Positions 21,495 through 32,949 are shown, numbered from the stretch's first letter. The stretch is DNA of 64,000 nucleotides from Rhyacophila brunnea (GCA_022495005.1 JAGYXB010001861.1:930001-994000), one strand, 5' to 3'. Translations and numbers: made by a program. Notes: a model not told the origin generated them from the letters alone.

Positions 21495-22080
21495 TAATGG
21501 ACCATAGATAATTTTTGAAAACACTTCTGAGGAAATATATTAAGACGGTACTTCAGTGAAACGGCAAATAATTTTCAACTATAGGTGCGACAAAATTTTG
21601 GACTCGCTGGCAATCGGAGAGCGAACGTCGAGCTGTGAACACGTGAATTTGTTTCGTGATGGCGACGGGTTATTAATTCTTAAATCGTGTAAAGACGACT
21701 AAAAAACGTTACCCATTTACTTGAAAAAGAAAACATGTCAATGAATATATTATTATTGTTACTAATAGAACAATAAACAGAACATTAAATGGATGCATGT
21801 TGGATTTATATGACAAATTATATTTCGTTCGGTACGCGTCATTTGCACAATCCGCGCATCGCCTAGCCACGATCTTTTTAGACCATGACTCAACTGAGGT
21901 ATAGCCTTAAAACCAATAGAAAAAATCTTTTTGAAAAAAGTAAGACACGCAGCAGGAATCGAATCTGCATCTCTTCGGGTTTCGCGCCCACGCACATAGA
22001 CCACCATGCTAAAGGTACCATACTACATAACGTCAAATTTTAACTAATGGCTTTTATAATACTCTCTGAAGCGTTTTTTA
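21495..22080 (-). mobile_element. S1 SINE copy c, split by an M2 MITE
   Basis: Left piece 21495-21539 (TTGAAAACACTTCTGAGGAA) and right piece from 21911 (CCAATAGAAAAAATC, then AGCAGGAATCGAATCTGCAT) join smoothly if the MITE at 21540-21910 is removed, matching copy d at 44777-44990. The complementary strand of the right piece carries the tRNA-like A and B boxes. Confidence 0.7.
21540..21910 (+). mobile_element. M2 MITE, copy 3, nested in S1
   Basis: TTAA at 21540-21543 and 21907-21910. Sequence matches M2 throughout. Its host SINE supplies the empty site: copy d reads AATATATTACAACCAATAG where this locus has TTAA, MITE, TTAA, AACCAATAG. Confidence 0.85.
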
Positions 22081-22561
22081 AATTGAACTAGGTACCTACT
22101 ATTGGCTATAGGCTTTTGTATTTTGTGTTTAGTGGTGTTTTCAAAAATTATGTATGTTCAATAATTAGAATGTTACCATTCTTGAATCTTGTGAATTATT
22201 CTTTGAATAAAAAAAGTAAACAATTAAATAATAATTAATTAATGAAAGCGTTGCATAGTGAAGAAAGAGGTATTATGTAAAATGACGATGTATAAAAAAT
22301 ACGTCGCTTTTGGTGATCAAAAGTGCTACCAGGTTTTAAATTCCGATTTTCCGTCAATTTTTAAAATACTTAAATGATTGATTGAAAGCGGACGGCGTTC
22401 TAAAACTGCTTAACACAATCACTGCTGACCTTTTAATTACCACGTTTAAATAACACGTTAATTATATCTAATGGCCAAGTACTCCAAAGGCGCCAGTCGC
22501 GGTGTTAGCACTAAGTGAGTTAAGGGCGGCACTTAGCCTAGGGACGTCACTGAGTATGACT
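22081..22561. other. Unassigned DNA
   Basis: Contains the TATGTATGTTCAATA-type motif (22145-22215). At 22410-22500 there is a stretch (CTTAACACAATCACTGCTGA ... TTTTAATTACCAC) that also occurs at 34875-34940, upstream of the second copy of the same hAT MITE. Confidence 0.4.
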
Positions 22562-23156
22562 TTGCATAGCAGTGACGCACCCAGGGGGGGGGGGCAGGGG
22601 TATAGGTCATGGCTGGGGAGGGGCTGGCAGGGCTCTAGCCTTGGGGGCCCGGGCTATGGGGGGCCCAGTTGTCGGGTTGACCAGATAAGTGAGATAACCA
22701 CACATCATAAATTAGCTTTAATAGTCAAAAAGGCGCTATTATACTTCGTGACCATGAATATTTTCAATTACTTATATAATTGTGCAATATATTTTTTGAT
22801 TATTATGTGTCGATACTCAACAGCTCCATTATTAAAGTAGATGTATTAAAAATCGCCAATGATTCACTGTATAAGTACCCTTAATTTGAGCTAAAACACA
22901 ATTTGAAAAACGTTAATGTAGTGTTTCACACTGCCTTTAATCGTAGCGGTAGGTAGGGGGCCCACCAAATATCCTAGCCTAAGGGCCCGTTTCAGGATGT
23001 GGGGACCATGGTATAGGTACATCGAGTGCAATAGACAAAAGACCGATAAACGAGAAATTAGGCTGTTATGAAGAAAAAGAGCCTATGGGAGTGATTTAAA
23101 TTATCCTCCTTGGGCCCCCCCCAATATTAAATCCTGGGTGCGCCACTGTTGCATAG
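22562..23156. mobile_element. hAT-like MITE (CAGTGACGCACCCAGG ends), exact 8 bp duplication
   Basis: The element spans 22570-23148. The left end CAGTGACGCACCCAGG and the right end CCTGGGTGCGCCACTG are inverted repeats with one mismatch. TTGCATAG flanks both sides (22562-22569, 23149-23156). The left part holds a long G run and GGGGCCC-rich words, the rest is AT-rich. There is no transposase. Confidence 0.88.
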
Positions 23157-24439
23157 TGCCCAATAAAGCAAGAAATATCAATATGTTTTTCTTATATAAT
23201 AATATAATAACAATACTTCATTCACAGGTGATTAGAAAATTGTTATATTATATAATTTACAGTCGTATATTTAAATTTGAAGTGAATTAACTCAACTTGG
23301 TTTTTCATTATTTTAATCCTCAGCTCATTGTAGTAATCGTTGTGTAATAAGTCTTTGGCACTGGTTTTAGGTTAATAAAACCAAATAGTTACAAATCAAT
23401 CCGATCAGAATGGATTTCAGTCGAAATAAACAACTTTTCAGGAAATAGATGGGGCAAAAATTGTTTGGTTTATTTTCTACCGCCGAGCCCTGGCCAAGGC
23501 GAAACTGACATTTTCTGCGGAGTCTTTGGGGCGGCAAGGGGCGGAAAAGGGTGGCCCTTGTTAGCGGTGCGCGCACTAATTGCTATAGTGATCATTAGGC
23601 GAGGGTAGCATGCGAAACCTGCCATCGTGTGACGTACACACGCCGGGCCTGCATACACATCCAGCTGCCATTATGTTGTACGTGTTTATACCGAGTGAAC
23701 AAGATTTTCCCGAAAGTCATATCCGATGGTACCAGTATGTTGATTTTAAATTTTAATTTAGAGCACTTCTTTGACAATATTTCATCCAAACAGTGTTGTT
23801 TTTTTTATTCACTGATAACTTGAAAATCTTCTTCTTCGAGGTTGTTACCTTGGACGATTGTCGCTGACTCCAGGTTAGTAAGAGATAATATTAGATTGGT
23901 GGAAGAAAATTGGGGAAAAGCTTATTGGTTTTCGGGCGGTAAAATTCTATCACGAATAGGTACTCTCTGTAAGGGATAGGAGACTGTTGCATTATATTTG
24001 AGTAAACTGACGTTTAGTCGTCATAATAGTCACCACAAGATTTCAATTTTAAATGCGTAAACGGGTTCCATGACAAAACAGAACAACGATAAATATAATT
24101 ATGATCTTTCAGGAAAAATATAAATTTAATATTGAAATTGTCCTATCTCATATGTTGATAGATTTTTAATAGCACAGATTTTCAATACGCCATAATAAAT
24201 CAAATTATATACTTACATAATTTCTGCATTCCTAATCGCTAGAAAGCTTCAACTAAACGGGACTTTGCCGGCAAGCTTAGGATACCTCATCTTAATCATA
24301 ATAATATGTTCAAAATGATTGGGTGACAAGGTATAACGAAATAATGATCTGACCTAACCTAACCTAAATAGATTCCACAAAAATTAATGTTTCATTTTTC
24401 CCCTGGCTGTTCTGCTTTGTCCGGCAACCGACTTTATAT
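23157..24439. other. Mainly unassigned DNA
   Basis: 23460-23580 is GC-richer (GGGGCGGCAAGGGGCGG) and apparently single copy. A short TTAGG-type run (CCTAACCTAACCTAA) lies at 24354-24367. No gene recognised. Confidence 0.3.
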
Positions 24440-24720
24440 ATTATTATTATTATTATTAGGATATGTAATAATAATCGAGGGCATCGTTGTTTGTTCTCCC
24501 AAGGTGCAGAACTTCCCATTATTACTCAATGTTAATTGGGAGGGCAATGACTACATTTGTTTAATCAAATAGTTTCGGATCTTGATATATTCCACTTCCG
24601 TGAGGGCTGTTTTGTAAGTTTTTAAGATAGGGTCTGTCAACCTAGTTTTCACTCTGCGTGCTTCCATGTACTTTTATTTTTCTTATTGTATTATTTACTC
24701 ACATTGCCCTGTATTTTACC
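24440..24720 (+). repeat. Dispersed repeat R6, copy 1
   Basis: ATCGAGGGCATCGTTGTTTG, CCCAAGGTGCAGAACT and AAGATAGGGTCTG match 58560-58800 in the same order. Both run into T-rich DNA. Possibly a LINE 3' region, but the encoded peptide is not recognised. Confidence 0.45.
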
Positions 24721-24730
24721 ACGTTTTTTT

Positions 24731-25195
24731 TAGCTCGTATTCTTGTTTGTCCGGTGATTGTTTATCCAGTACAAATCTTGCAATTGATTTTTAACTAACT
24801 TCCCGACTAGCTAGACATTTGAAACTTTTAGAATATATCAGAACACGATGCCAATGCATTCTTTTAATACTTTTAGCCATCTTTAAGTAGAATTGAATTC
24901 ATTTTCAGTTAATTCTGTTTTGTATGAAAAGTTATTTCGGAAGAAATCCGTAATCCAATCCACTATTATTGGTTGCTAAGGGGTGGTCCTAGCAACTAAA
25001 TTATTAATATATACGTGCGTTACAATGGAAATCAAAATGACATTTCAGTATTCTATATTTGTTTGTTTGTTGCAAAATAGCAAAAAAATGATTTGTTGAC
25101 AATTGCCTTATTTGTCCTTAATTATTAATACATAGAATTGTCAAGTTCAACAGAAAATTTAAAAACGTGGTGTATAAAAAATTCTTTTTATCTTG
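24731..25195 (+). repeat. Dispersed repeat R3, copy 2
   Basis: Matches 15730-16172 from AGCTCGTATTCTTGTTTGTC to AACAGAAAATTTAAAAACGT. Confidence 0.65.
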
Positions 25196-25424
25196 TAATT
25201 ATTATTTCAATATTGTTAGATACTTATTTTTTATGTTGTGTCATGAACTCTTTGAATTTAATATAATCATATAAACGGATTGCAACGAAATTTAATTGGG
25301 AAACGTTGCTATTTGTCAGTCAAAACTCAATATGTGAAATATAATTGATAATATTATGTTAAAAATAATTTTCAATACAGAAGGTTTTCTTCATGTTTCT
25401 ACTGAACTACTTTCTTCTACTGAC

Positions 25425-26640
25425 TAAATTTTGTCAGTCAGATATTTATTTGTTTTCATTCAACTAAGATTACAATTATTTGCAGATGGTATTGGTTAGT
25501 TTCTAAATTTCAATTAAGCTCTGCCTGAACCATACCACAATAGTTTAGGTGGGTATGCTATGAGCGATCGGACAAAATATTGCACACCTTTTCAGTCATA
25601 CTTGTTTGTTTTCGTTGAATTAAGAATCCATATTACAAAATTCAATAAACCCTGCCTTACCAAACCATATTCGATAAAAAAATATTCTTCTATTTCATGG
25701 CATAGTTTGTGATGTTTTATAGATAAACGAATATTTTTTGACTATTATTTACTATGGCTTGGATTAGGCGGGGTTTGATTGAATTTTATAAATTAACAAA
25801 CACTATTATTACACATTGTAGTAGAGGTGAGTTGGAAATACTGTCACCAGTTTGTGTACTCAAGTTTCGGATGAAACTACCCATACTCAGTATCTGTGGC
25901 CCAATAAACTTATTCAAAAAAACTTGTGATGATATCATCGCGAATCGCTGTTCTGTGCACTCGCCAGTTGGTAGACTTACAACACTATTGGCATTAAATG
26001 CGCGCGAACGAGATAGCACTTGAATATAGGTATATTTTAATTTATTAGTCTATTGCATTCGAATGTATGAATACTAGGTCATAAATTTTGTGTCGCAGCA
26101 CAGTGGTGAGATGACGCACAGGCTTAGGCTTGTTATATGACCGCTCAAAACATGTTTAAAATTTAAAAAAATCACTGTTATTCATTTTTGTTAACAAGAA
26201 TATTGTAACCTAACAGAAAAACAACTCATAAATTTAAAATATGTTTAAAATTTTATAATAATGGGACTTTTCGACAAGCGGAGCTCGGCGTATTTTTAGC
26301 GATTCTATTGAAGCCGATACACAGTCTGAGTTCCCTGAGCCTATACGTATTTCAAATACTAATAATGGAGTTGGTTTTAGTTTCAGTTGAGTATGAAACT
26401 TTTGTCGCATACGCACGCCAAACGCTCCATATAGTATTCCAAATACTAGTAAGTATTTTGGAACAAGTTTATATACTAAGTATTTTTTTATAATGGTAGT
26501 AAGTATACTTAGTCTTCAAAATCGACCAGTTTTCCCACCTCTACATTGTAGTCTAGTTCAATGAAAACAAAATACGTTTGACTGACATAGTGTAGTATGT
26601 ACAATTTATGTCGGATCTTAACAGATTACCTCCACCACTG
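25425..26640. mobile_element. H1 MITE with another hAT-like element nested inside
   Basis: H1 sequence begins near 25427 (ACTAAATTTTGTCAGTCAG; the outer 5' end is lost), is interrupted at 25822-26543, then resumes with AATGAAAACAAAATACG and ends ACCTCCACCACTG at 26640. Confidence 0.75.
25814..26551. mobile_element. Nested hAT-like element with TAGAGGTG ends
   Basis: The element spans 25822-26543 (722 bp). It starts TAGAGGTGAGTTGGAAATAC and ends CAGTTTTCCCACCTCTA, an imperfect inverted pair. CATTGTAG is repeated on each side (25814-25821, 26544-26551). Other H1 copies show the unfilled site. The interior has no transposase motif. Confidence 0.85.
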
Positions 26641-27187
26641 ATATTTATTATTTACGATGAAGAAAATGCCGCTCTCCGTTCGCAATGAACTTTTCTTTCC
26701 GAAATCCCATTGTGAAACGAGATTATCAGTAATAAGCATTGTATTTCGTTCGAAGATTGGCCGAAGACTAAAAAAAATCCGCACAGCTTTATTTACAATG
26801 AAGGAAGAAAGTTTAATTAAAAATGAAAAGGTTTTTCGCAAAAGTTCGTTTGTATGTTTATTTTTTTCAATTTAATATTTCTCAACAACAAAGAAAGAAG
26901 AAGAGGAGGGGGAAAAATCGCCGAATTCGCCAACAATGGAAGATTTCGCACAAGAAAAGGGAAAATCTAGATTTTTTCGTACACGTATATAAGGGGAAAA
27001 CGTAAAAATATACTTCTTTTGTTACAAGTGGCCGACTGACAAAAAACGGATATTTCATTTGTTATTTAATAAAATCGTATCGGCAATTTTATTTGGCACA
27101 AATACGTCGCCAAGGCAAAAGTTATGCAAAATAAACATTTTTTTAAAGGAGTCTGTTCTATATGGTTACATGTAAGTTGTACGTATG
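26641..27187. other. No recognised feature
   Basis: AT-rich with Lys/Arg-coding A-rich runs that give spurious short open frames. No repeat match noticed. Confidence 0.3.
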
Positions 27188-27520
27188 CAGTTCATCGTGG
27201 GACACTTATTCGTGCGCCGCAGTACGTGAAACATGAGTTCGTATAACATTTTATCAAATGATGAGTTCTTCGTTGAACATTTCACCGTGTAATACATTTG
27301 TACGTATCTTAAAAAAATGCGGCGATAGTTTGCAAATAGTACTGTTCCAATTAGATTAACCCTAACCTAACATAGTAAAAACATCTCATGAAATTCGTCA
27401 CATGTTGTAGCATACGTATAAATATACCCTACGGTGAAATGTTCAACGAAAAAGTCGTCATTTAATTAAATGTAACACGAACTCATGTTTCACGTAATAA
27501 GTGTCCTGCGGTGAACTGTT
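27188..27520. repeat. Foldback repeat with arms of about 110-120 bp
   Basis: Left arm 27188-27310 (GGACACTTATT, GTGAAACATGAGTTCGT, CGTTGAACATTTCACCG) is matched in reverse complement by right arm 27410-27520 (CGGTGAAATGTTCAACG, ACGAACTCATGTTTCACG, AATAAGTGTCC). The ~100 bp spacer holds CCCTAACCTAAC. Short words are shared with the TTAGG-containing repeats (GTACGTATGCAGTTC). Confidence 0.75.
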
Positions 27521-28213
27521 TACGTCCAAATTTCCGGATACGGTTCTATATATATCTATTCTAGATATATCTCAGAAGTATTAGTTTACAACACGTATAA
27601 TTAAATACAAATGGTAGTTGGGTATACAGGTACCTACTTAAAAATAAATTCTATTGCATACATTGCAATGAAGGTGCTTATTGTCAGATGTTTGCATTTC
27701 TACAAATGCACATAAGTGGTCCATTTCGATAAATTATTATTAATTTTCATGCGACGGGAGCGGGCGGTGTTGTTTTTAAAAAATCTAGCAGGTGTCACTG
27801 ACTACTACTTATGCTCAAATTACATTGGCAGATTGCGTCTGGCCCGATCATCTGCCACGATTGCCAAAATCTATTCTCTGAGGTTTACCGGGATCGTGAA
27901 CGATCGTGAGCAAATTGGAACCAATCCTATTTCCGTCTGCCACGATTCACGAAGATTCAGACAAAGATTGCCGAGAACGTACGAAAATAACCGAAGCGAC
28001 CGCCCCCGCTTGCGAGGTTAGGTTTGACAGCTGAGTTTTGACGTAAATTTGCGAGGGCAAACTGTTCAGTGTAGCCACCAATCTAACGAAGAAATAGTTT
28101 TCGGACAACCTATATTTTTAATAATAGCAACACTATGTTTATTTTAAACCAATCAAAAGGAAGGAAAACGCGATCGAATCATTGCGTGTAATTGCTTATA
28201 GTGCAAAGACATT
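27521..28213. other. Unassigned, partly GC-rich
   Basis: 27740-28070 is GC-richer with GATCGTGAACGATCG (short palindrome) and several GCCACGAT words. It includes an open frame of unknown meaning at 27716-28021 and no recognised motif. Confidence 0.3.
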
Positions 28214-28335
28214 GGTCACGACGGGTGCCGGACGAAATCCCGAAAAATAAAAACAGTAATAATTCCGTAATCTTAACACTTTATTTATTCTACAAAAAAG
28301 GCCTTCGGGATTTCGACCCAAACCCGCCACGACGG
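28214..28335. repeat. Inverted repeat pair around an AT-rich centre
   Basis: CCGGACGAAATCCCGAA (28228-28244) is mirrored by TTCGGGATTTCG (28306-28317). Flanking GACGGGTG and CCACGACGG words suggest a short MITE-like element of unknown family. Confidence 0.4.
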
Positions 28336-28504
28336 TCGGCGTGGATCGTTGGATCTGGTTGGATCTGCGCGTCTGTCAATGTAATTGAAGCCTTTATGGT
28401 TACATGTAAACTGTACGTAAAACATTTCACCGAGGCACAATTCGTCATGAGCTTTCTTATCGGAAAGAGATTACCGTATAGGTACTAGACTGTCTCCAAT
28501 TTTA

Positions 28505-28815
28505 TTAGATTCAATATGAACATTAATTGAATTTTCATTGCTGATTTTGGCAAAATACACGAATTCAAGAATGAAAACCTAACCTAACCTAACAAATAAT
28601 CCAGTAGGTAGGTATATCGGCTATTTTCAAAATTTGTTTGCTGCTGGCTTCCTGTAAAGTGTAAACCAACAAGAACCGTGTTTTATTTAGACATGAATTT
28701 TATGTCAGTAGGTACTATACGACCCGAAGTGCTTGGACGGTCTTTAATTTACGACCATATATTAACGATGAAGTGTGATACGGCGAACTGGATACGTACA
28801 AATTTCCGGACACGA
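28505..28815 (-). repeat. Dispersed repeat with an internal TTAGG run, copy 2
   Basis: Reverse-complement relative of 8700-9080: GAATGAAAACCTAACCTAAC, GTTTGCTGCTGGCTTCCTGT, GAAGTGTGATACGGCGAACT. Confidence 0.6.
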
Positions 28816-28919
28816 CTACTTATAGCTTCTCTGGTCGACACTATAAGAATACAATATTGAATTTGACATAGGTAATATTGTTTGACGATGCCAAAACCTA
28901 TTTAGCAATTAATTTCACC

Positions 28920-29150
28920 TGACAAAGGGGTGCGGTTTCCATGGCAACGGAATTAGTCTGGCCCGTCGGATATAATGTTACGGTTGCCAGTGGCGCGCGG
29001 GTATTAAATTTTGTTAATAACGAGAGCTCTTCGCCGCGCTGCGTTCTGCACCAAATAATCCCGGCTTTGCATAATTAGTATCACGGCGCGGAACACATTC
29101 TGCAACTAATATTGCAGTTTGTCGAGTGGCGTCATACTAAATTGCATTGG
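28920..29150. promoter_or_regulatory. Candidate enhancer block containing an RFX X-box
   Basis: A GC-richer, apparently single-copy island. It holds GTTTCCATGGCAAC (28935-28948), an almost perfect palindromic X-box as bound by RFX factors. Further on lie ATAATCCCGG (K50-homeodomain type) and TTTGCATAATTAG (POU/homeodomain type). No long open frame. Confidence 0.4.
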
Positions 29151-29212
29151 CATCGAAACTGTTTTAGAGAGGAACGGTGACGGATTATACTGTGTCATCA
29201 TCAGAAGCGAGG

Positions 29213-29400
29213 CGGCTTTCGTGGTGCAGTGGTAAGGCGTTGGCCTTCCTCCCGAGAGTTCTGGGTTCGATTCCCGGTGAGGACACAATATTTGTGTATT
29301 TTTCTCAAAGCCTGGCCGTTTGTGATTGTTAAAAAATTACTAACAACCACCTTGTACGAAAAAGCAAAGCCATGGTTATTAATTCTCAATAAAAAAACAT
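29213..29400 (+). mobile_element. tRNA-derived SINE, family S2, copy 2
   Basis: Head GTGGTGCAGTGGTAAGGCGT and B-box GGGTTCGATTCCC (about 29265-29277), then the S2 body (ACAATATTTGTGTATTTTTC, CCACCTTGTACGAAAAAGCA). Confidence 0.78.
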
Positions 29401-30737
29401 CAGGAGCGCGACAAGCCGGTGTGGGTTCTGGCGTCCTCCAACAACCCTGACCATCTCCCCTAATAAGAAGTTGCCTAAGCATACGTTAATCGATGCATCG
29501 AAATATGGCAATTTAGCGACGCTATCTGGAAGCCAGTATAACTCTGCACGATTGCTATATTGGCGCCAGTAAAAGAGCGTGAAACTATGACACCCCTCTA
29601 GAGAATGCAATAAGTTAGTTTGCTATACGAAATCCAATCTTGCACTTAACTACCAGGACATTGCTTAATATTTACAAACGAAATTATTATTTTCCGAAAG
29701 TTGCACAATGTAGACTTGATTGATACAATATCGTCCCAATGGAGAAAAAAGCACGAATGTGCCTTTTTCACTAATTTGACTTAAGTGCATGGATATGCCA
29801 GAAATAGACCAAATTTTAATAAGTATGCCAAAGTTGTACGACACGATAAATCTGTGACTGTCTACTGGGTCTACGGAGAAACACCGCTATGAACTAAGAG
29901 GCCACCCATAAACTGAAGTCAGTGTAGAAAGAAGTAGAAATGGCTAATACACCAAGGTGTGGAGATAATGCTCAGACATGGATCTAGATTATCTTCAGGG
30001 ACGGTTTAGTATAAAGTAAAAAAAATATATATTGCAGATTCGGAAGCATAAAATTAACAGGATTATCTAAATATTATATAATACCTACAACCTACAATGC
30101 AGTTGATACGAATCCGTGAATTAATTTGTTATTTCACCTGTAACCGAATTTGCAAACGTCAGAATAATATGAAATTATTGCGTACCTACCTATTATTGGC
30201 GTCGCAATTTGGAAATATTATTAACTAGATTTTAGGGCGGATGCTGAAAAAAATTATATATAAAAAATCAAAATCAACCCACTTATCAATTCGCATTTAC
30301 AAAAAAATTAAATCTTTAAAAAACCATAATCTCTCTGTGTTGTTGAAATGCTATTGTTGACAGAAAAGAATAAAAATAGTATCTAAAGACACTAAAGACA
30401 GGGTGATCAGAGAGTACGCAATACAATAGAAAACGATATTATTTGTGGTAATTACATGTGAAACGATGTGAGCTCCGTAACCAAGTCGAAATTACTAAAA
30501 AATGCAAAAATAACAATAAGACTAACATGTTTAAAATAATACAAAAAAGATAATTTGAAATATTTGAAAAGTGGTCACTATTATCGTACTATTGTTCACT
30601 TTTATAGTAAGACCAAGTTATGTGCAACCTTTTTTTTATCGGAAAAGCCAATTTATCGTAGGTGGCATAAAGAAAAAGTGTTGTGGATAATGACATCACA
30701 TTATACTCTCACGAGTTTAAACATATATATATATGTT
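29401..30737. other. No recognised feature
   Basis: AT-rich DNA with no clear repeat or coding signal. An open frame at 30555-30890 overlaps the SINE fragment that follows and has no motif. Confidence 0.3.
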
Positions 30738-30862
30738 ATTTTTACCATGTCCGATCCTAATAAGATCATAAGGGATTGTATCAACAGATTTTTATTTGTA
30801 CGAGAAATGGATGTTACCCACTTGGCCAGCCTGATTTCCTCTAAAAGTGATGAGTCAGATTC
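30738..30862 (-). mobile_element. S3 SINE tail fragment, reverse orientation
   Basis: Reverse complement of the S3 tail (CCATGTCCGATCCTAATAAG, then CGAGAAATGGATGTTACCCA and CACTTGGCC). Compare 58930-59070. Confidence 0.65.
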
Positions 30863-30964
30863 TTCCCAATCAGATTTTGCCGGTGTATAACTGCAGCGAT
30901 AAATAAAATAAAAATGCCTTTTTATTTCTTACAAACTAAAGTAAATGACAGTTAAATAACTATA

Positions 30965-31110
30965 TCTAATATATATATATATATAACCTATGAATATATC
31001 TATTATGTATATATATCTATGGTTGTATTATCTACTTATTTTCTAGTTTATATAATATTAATTATTATTATTTTTGTATAATACATATATATATTAAGAT
31101 TTTTTATTTT
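30965..31110. repeat. AT-rich microsatellite tract
   Basis: Several (AT)n and TATATATATCTAT runs separated by A/T-only words. Confidence 0.8.
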
Positions 31111-31169
31111 TGTATATAATACTATTAGATAATGTTGATAAATTAAACAATGATATATAATTAGTTTAT

Positions 31170-31580
31170 TTGGTTTGTAAGAACCCCTCTGCGGGTGAAG
31201 GCCTCCTCCAACGTGTTAATCTCTGGCCTCTCTGGTTTCTTTCTCCATACCCGTTTGATTTCGTAGCTAAGTATTCGTCTTGTCTGGGTTGGCCTATTTT
31301 TGCATTTAGGTCGCCCATTATTATAAAAGTTTTATGTGCTTGGTTAATAGCTTTGTTTACATTTGTATACAAAGTATTAATTTCTTCTTCTTTCGCTATT
31401 TCTGTGGGTGCGTATACTTCTATGAGAGATAATTCGTTTCCTTGTATTTTTTAATTCAATAGTGCTACTCTATCTGTTATACCTATGAAGTTTTCTATGT
31501 TGTTCTTGTGTTTTTATGTATTAAGAATCCGACGCCATACTTTCCAGGTGTAAGTCCTATGTGTTTACATTTTATATTTT
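31170..31580 (-). pseudogene. LINE endonuclease-domain remnant
   Basis: Minus-strand pieces, in order, read TPGKYGVGF, SLIEVYAPT, NKAINQAHKTFIIMGDLNAK and GYGERNQRGQRL. GDLNAK with N..G.RL is the signature of the apurinic-type endonuclease at the N-terminus of RTE/Jockey-like LINEs. Frameshifts separate the pieces and the reverse-transcriptase part is absent. Confidence 0.8.
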
Positions 31581-32559
31581 ACATTAGTTTACATTTACAT
31601 ACATATACTACAGTTTCATCATAAAACATATCATCTCTTGATAATGGCCTCTCCAACTAGACCGAAACGTCGAGTAAAGAAGGAAGAAGGACACACGGTG
31701 GAAACACAAAAATCTACTACGATAAATCGCAATCTGTTCATTTTTAGAGTTAAGTTGTTTAGCTATACTTCTAGCGTTAAATTTAAAAAAAAAATCACCC
31801 ATATACGTTGCAACACAATAAATCCTTCAAATTATGTAGGTACACATAAAAATAGCTTTGATGAAACTGAATCAATGATAATAAACAACGCAAATGAAAA
31901 GGCTATTAAAAATCTTTATTAATTATTTTCATTGAATTTCTCGAACACCCAGTATTAAAAATATTGGGTATTCGCGCCATTCGCATTCGATAGGTAGATG
32001 AATAGGATTTATTATGAAGATTCCACAAAATTCGCAAGATTTTAAACCACAACTTGTTGAAAACTACACAATAAAAAAGGATTTTCTTCACAAGGGTAAC
32101 AATGCTACAACCGCATGAGGTCAAGCAGAAGATGTTTAATTTATAGTTATATGAATTAGAAAATATTTTAGTAAGTTGGCAATAGGCTCCTAATATTCAA
32201 GATGTTGTTTACACATTCAGGATCTGTGATCAGTGCGCCTAGACACTATCTTAATCATAGAGTCGAGTCTGGAAAGAACAGACATTTTTCTATTTCACTT
32301 TAGATTGCCTACGTAAGTGTCATTTTTACGACACATATCATCGGGCCAAACGGTCGGCAGGGATCGCGTCGTTTAAGGTAATTGGAAGGTTAATTGGCGG
32401 GTCTCATTTTAAATAATTATACCATCACGATGATTCTTTTTCATGATTTCTACAACCTTGTGTGGGTCTTTGCCATCTCCTGAAGAGGGTTTCTTCAGAT
32501 TTTTTTACGAGAAAATTATGTTAGCTACAAGTCCGGAGCATAGATCGATTAAAAACAGG
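31581..32559. other. Unassigned; homeodomain-word cluster at 32340-32440
   Basis: Mostly AT-rich. The stretch 32374-32425 packs GGTAATTGG, GTTAATTGGC and AATAATTATA (NK/Hox-type TAATT words) beside a GC-rich segment, looking like a short regulatory block. Confidence 0.3.
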
Positions 32560-32880
32560 GATAATGGGAACTGAAATAGGTACCTAACGGGTAAGGAGAA
32601 GCAGGCAACCGATCTCGAGTAAGGACGAATACGGGATAAAAGTTGTCAGTATACGTCATAATATGTCGAATACTGACAACTGCTTTCAGTTTATGCATTG
32701 ACGCTCATTTAATATTGGTGTATTACACACACTATTGCACGTATATAATGCGTGGTTCATTTTCGTAGGACACTCACATACAAAATCCTGCATGAAAATT
32801 TACAGTATTGGTGTATAATAGCCAGCCTATCGGAATTATATTTATTATCTGTTATGTGATTAAAACGTGGGACGAATTGT
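32560..32880 (+). repeat. Dispersed repeat R7, copy 1 (uninterrupted)
   Basis: ATAATGGGAACTGAAATAGG, CTCGAGTAAGGACGAATACG, TTCATTTTCGTAGGACACTC and ATTTATTATCTGTTATGTG are shared with 55228-55910, where an M2 MITE interrupts. Confidence 0.65.
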
Positions 32881-32949
32881 CCGTTACGACTTATATTTTT
32901 GCTTAAATTATCTGGAAAAGTATTTCTGTATAAAAACACTCCCATCCAT

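Noticed and set aside
24354..24367. Telomeric TTAGG array
   Set aside because: Only about three units; similar runs elsewhere belong to a dispersed repeat, so this is not evidence of a telomere.
30965..31110. CRISPR-like or satellite array
   Set aside because: The repeats are simple AT microsatellite with no unit/spacer structure. No CRISPR array is expected or seen in this eukaryotic DNA.
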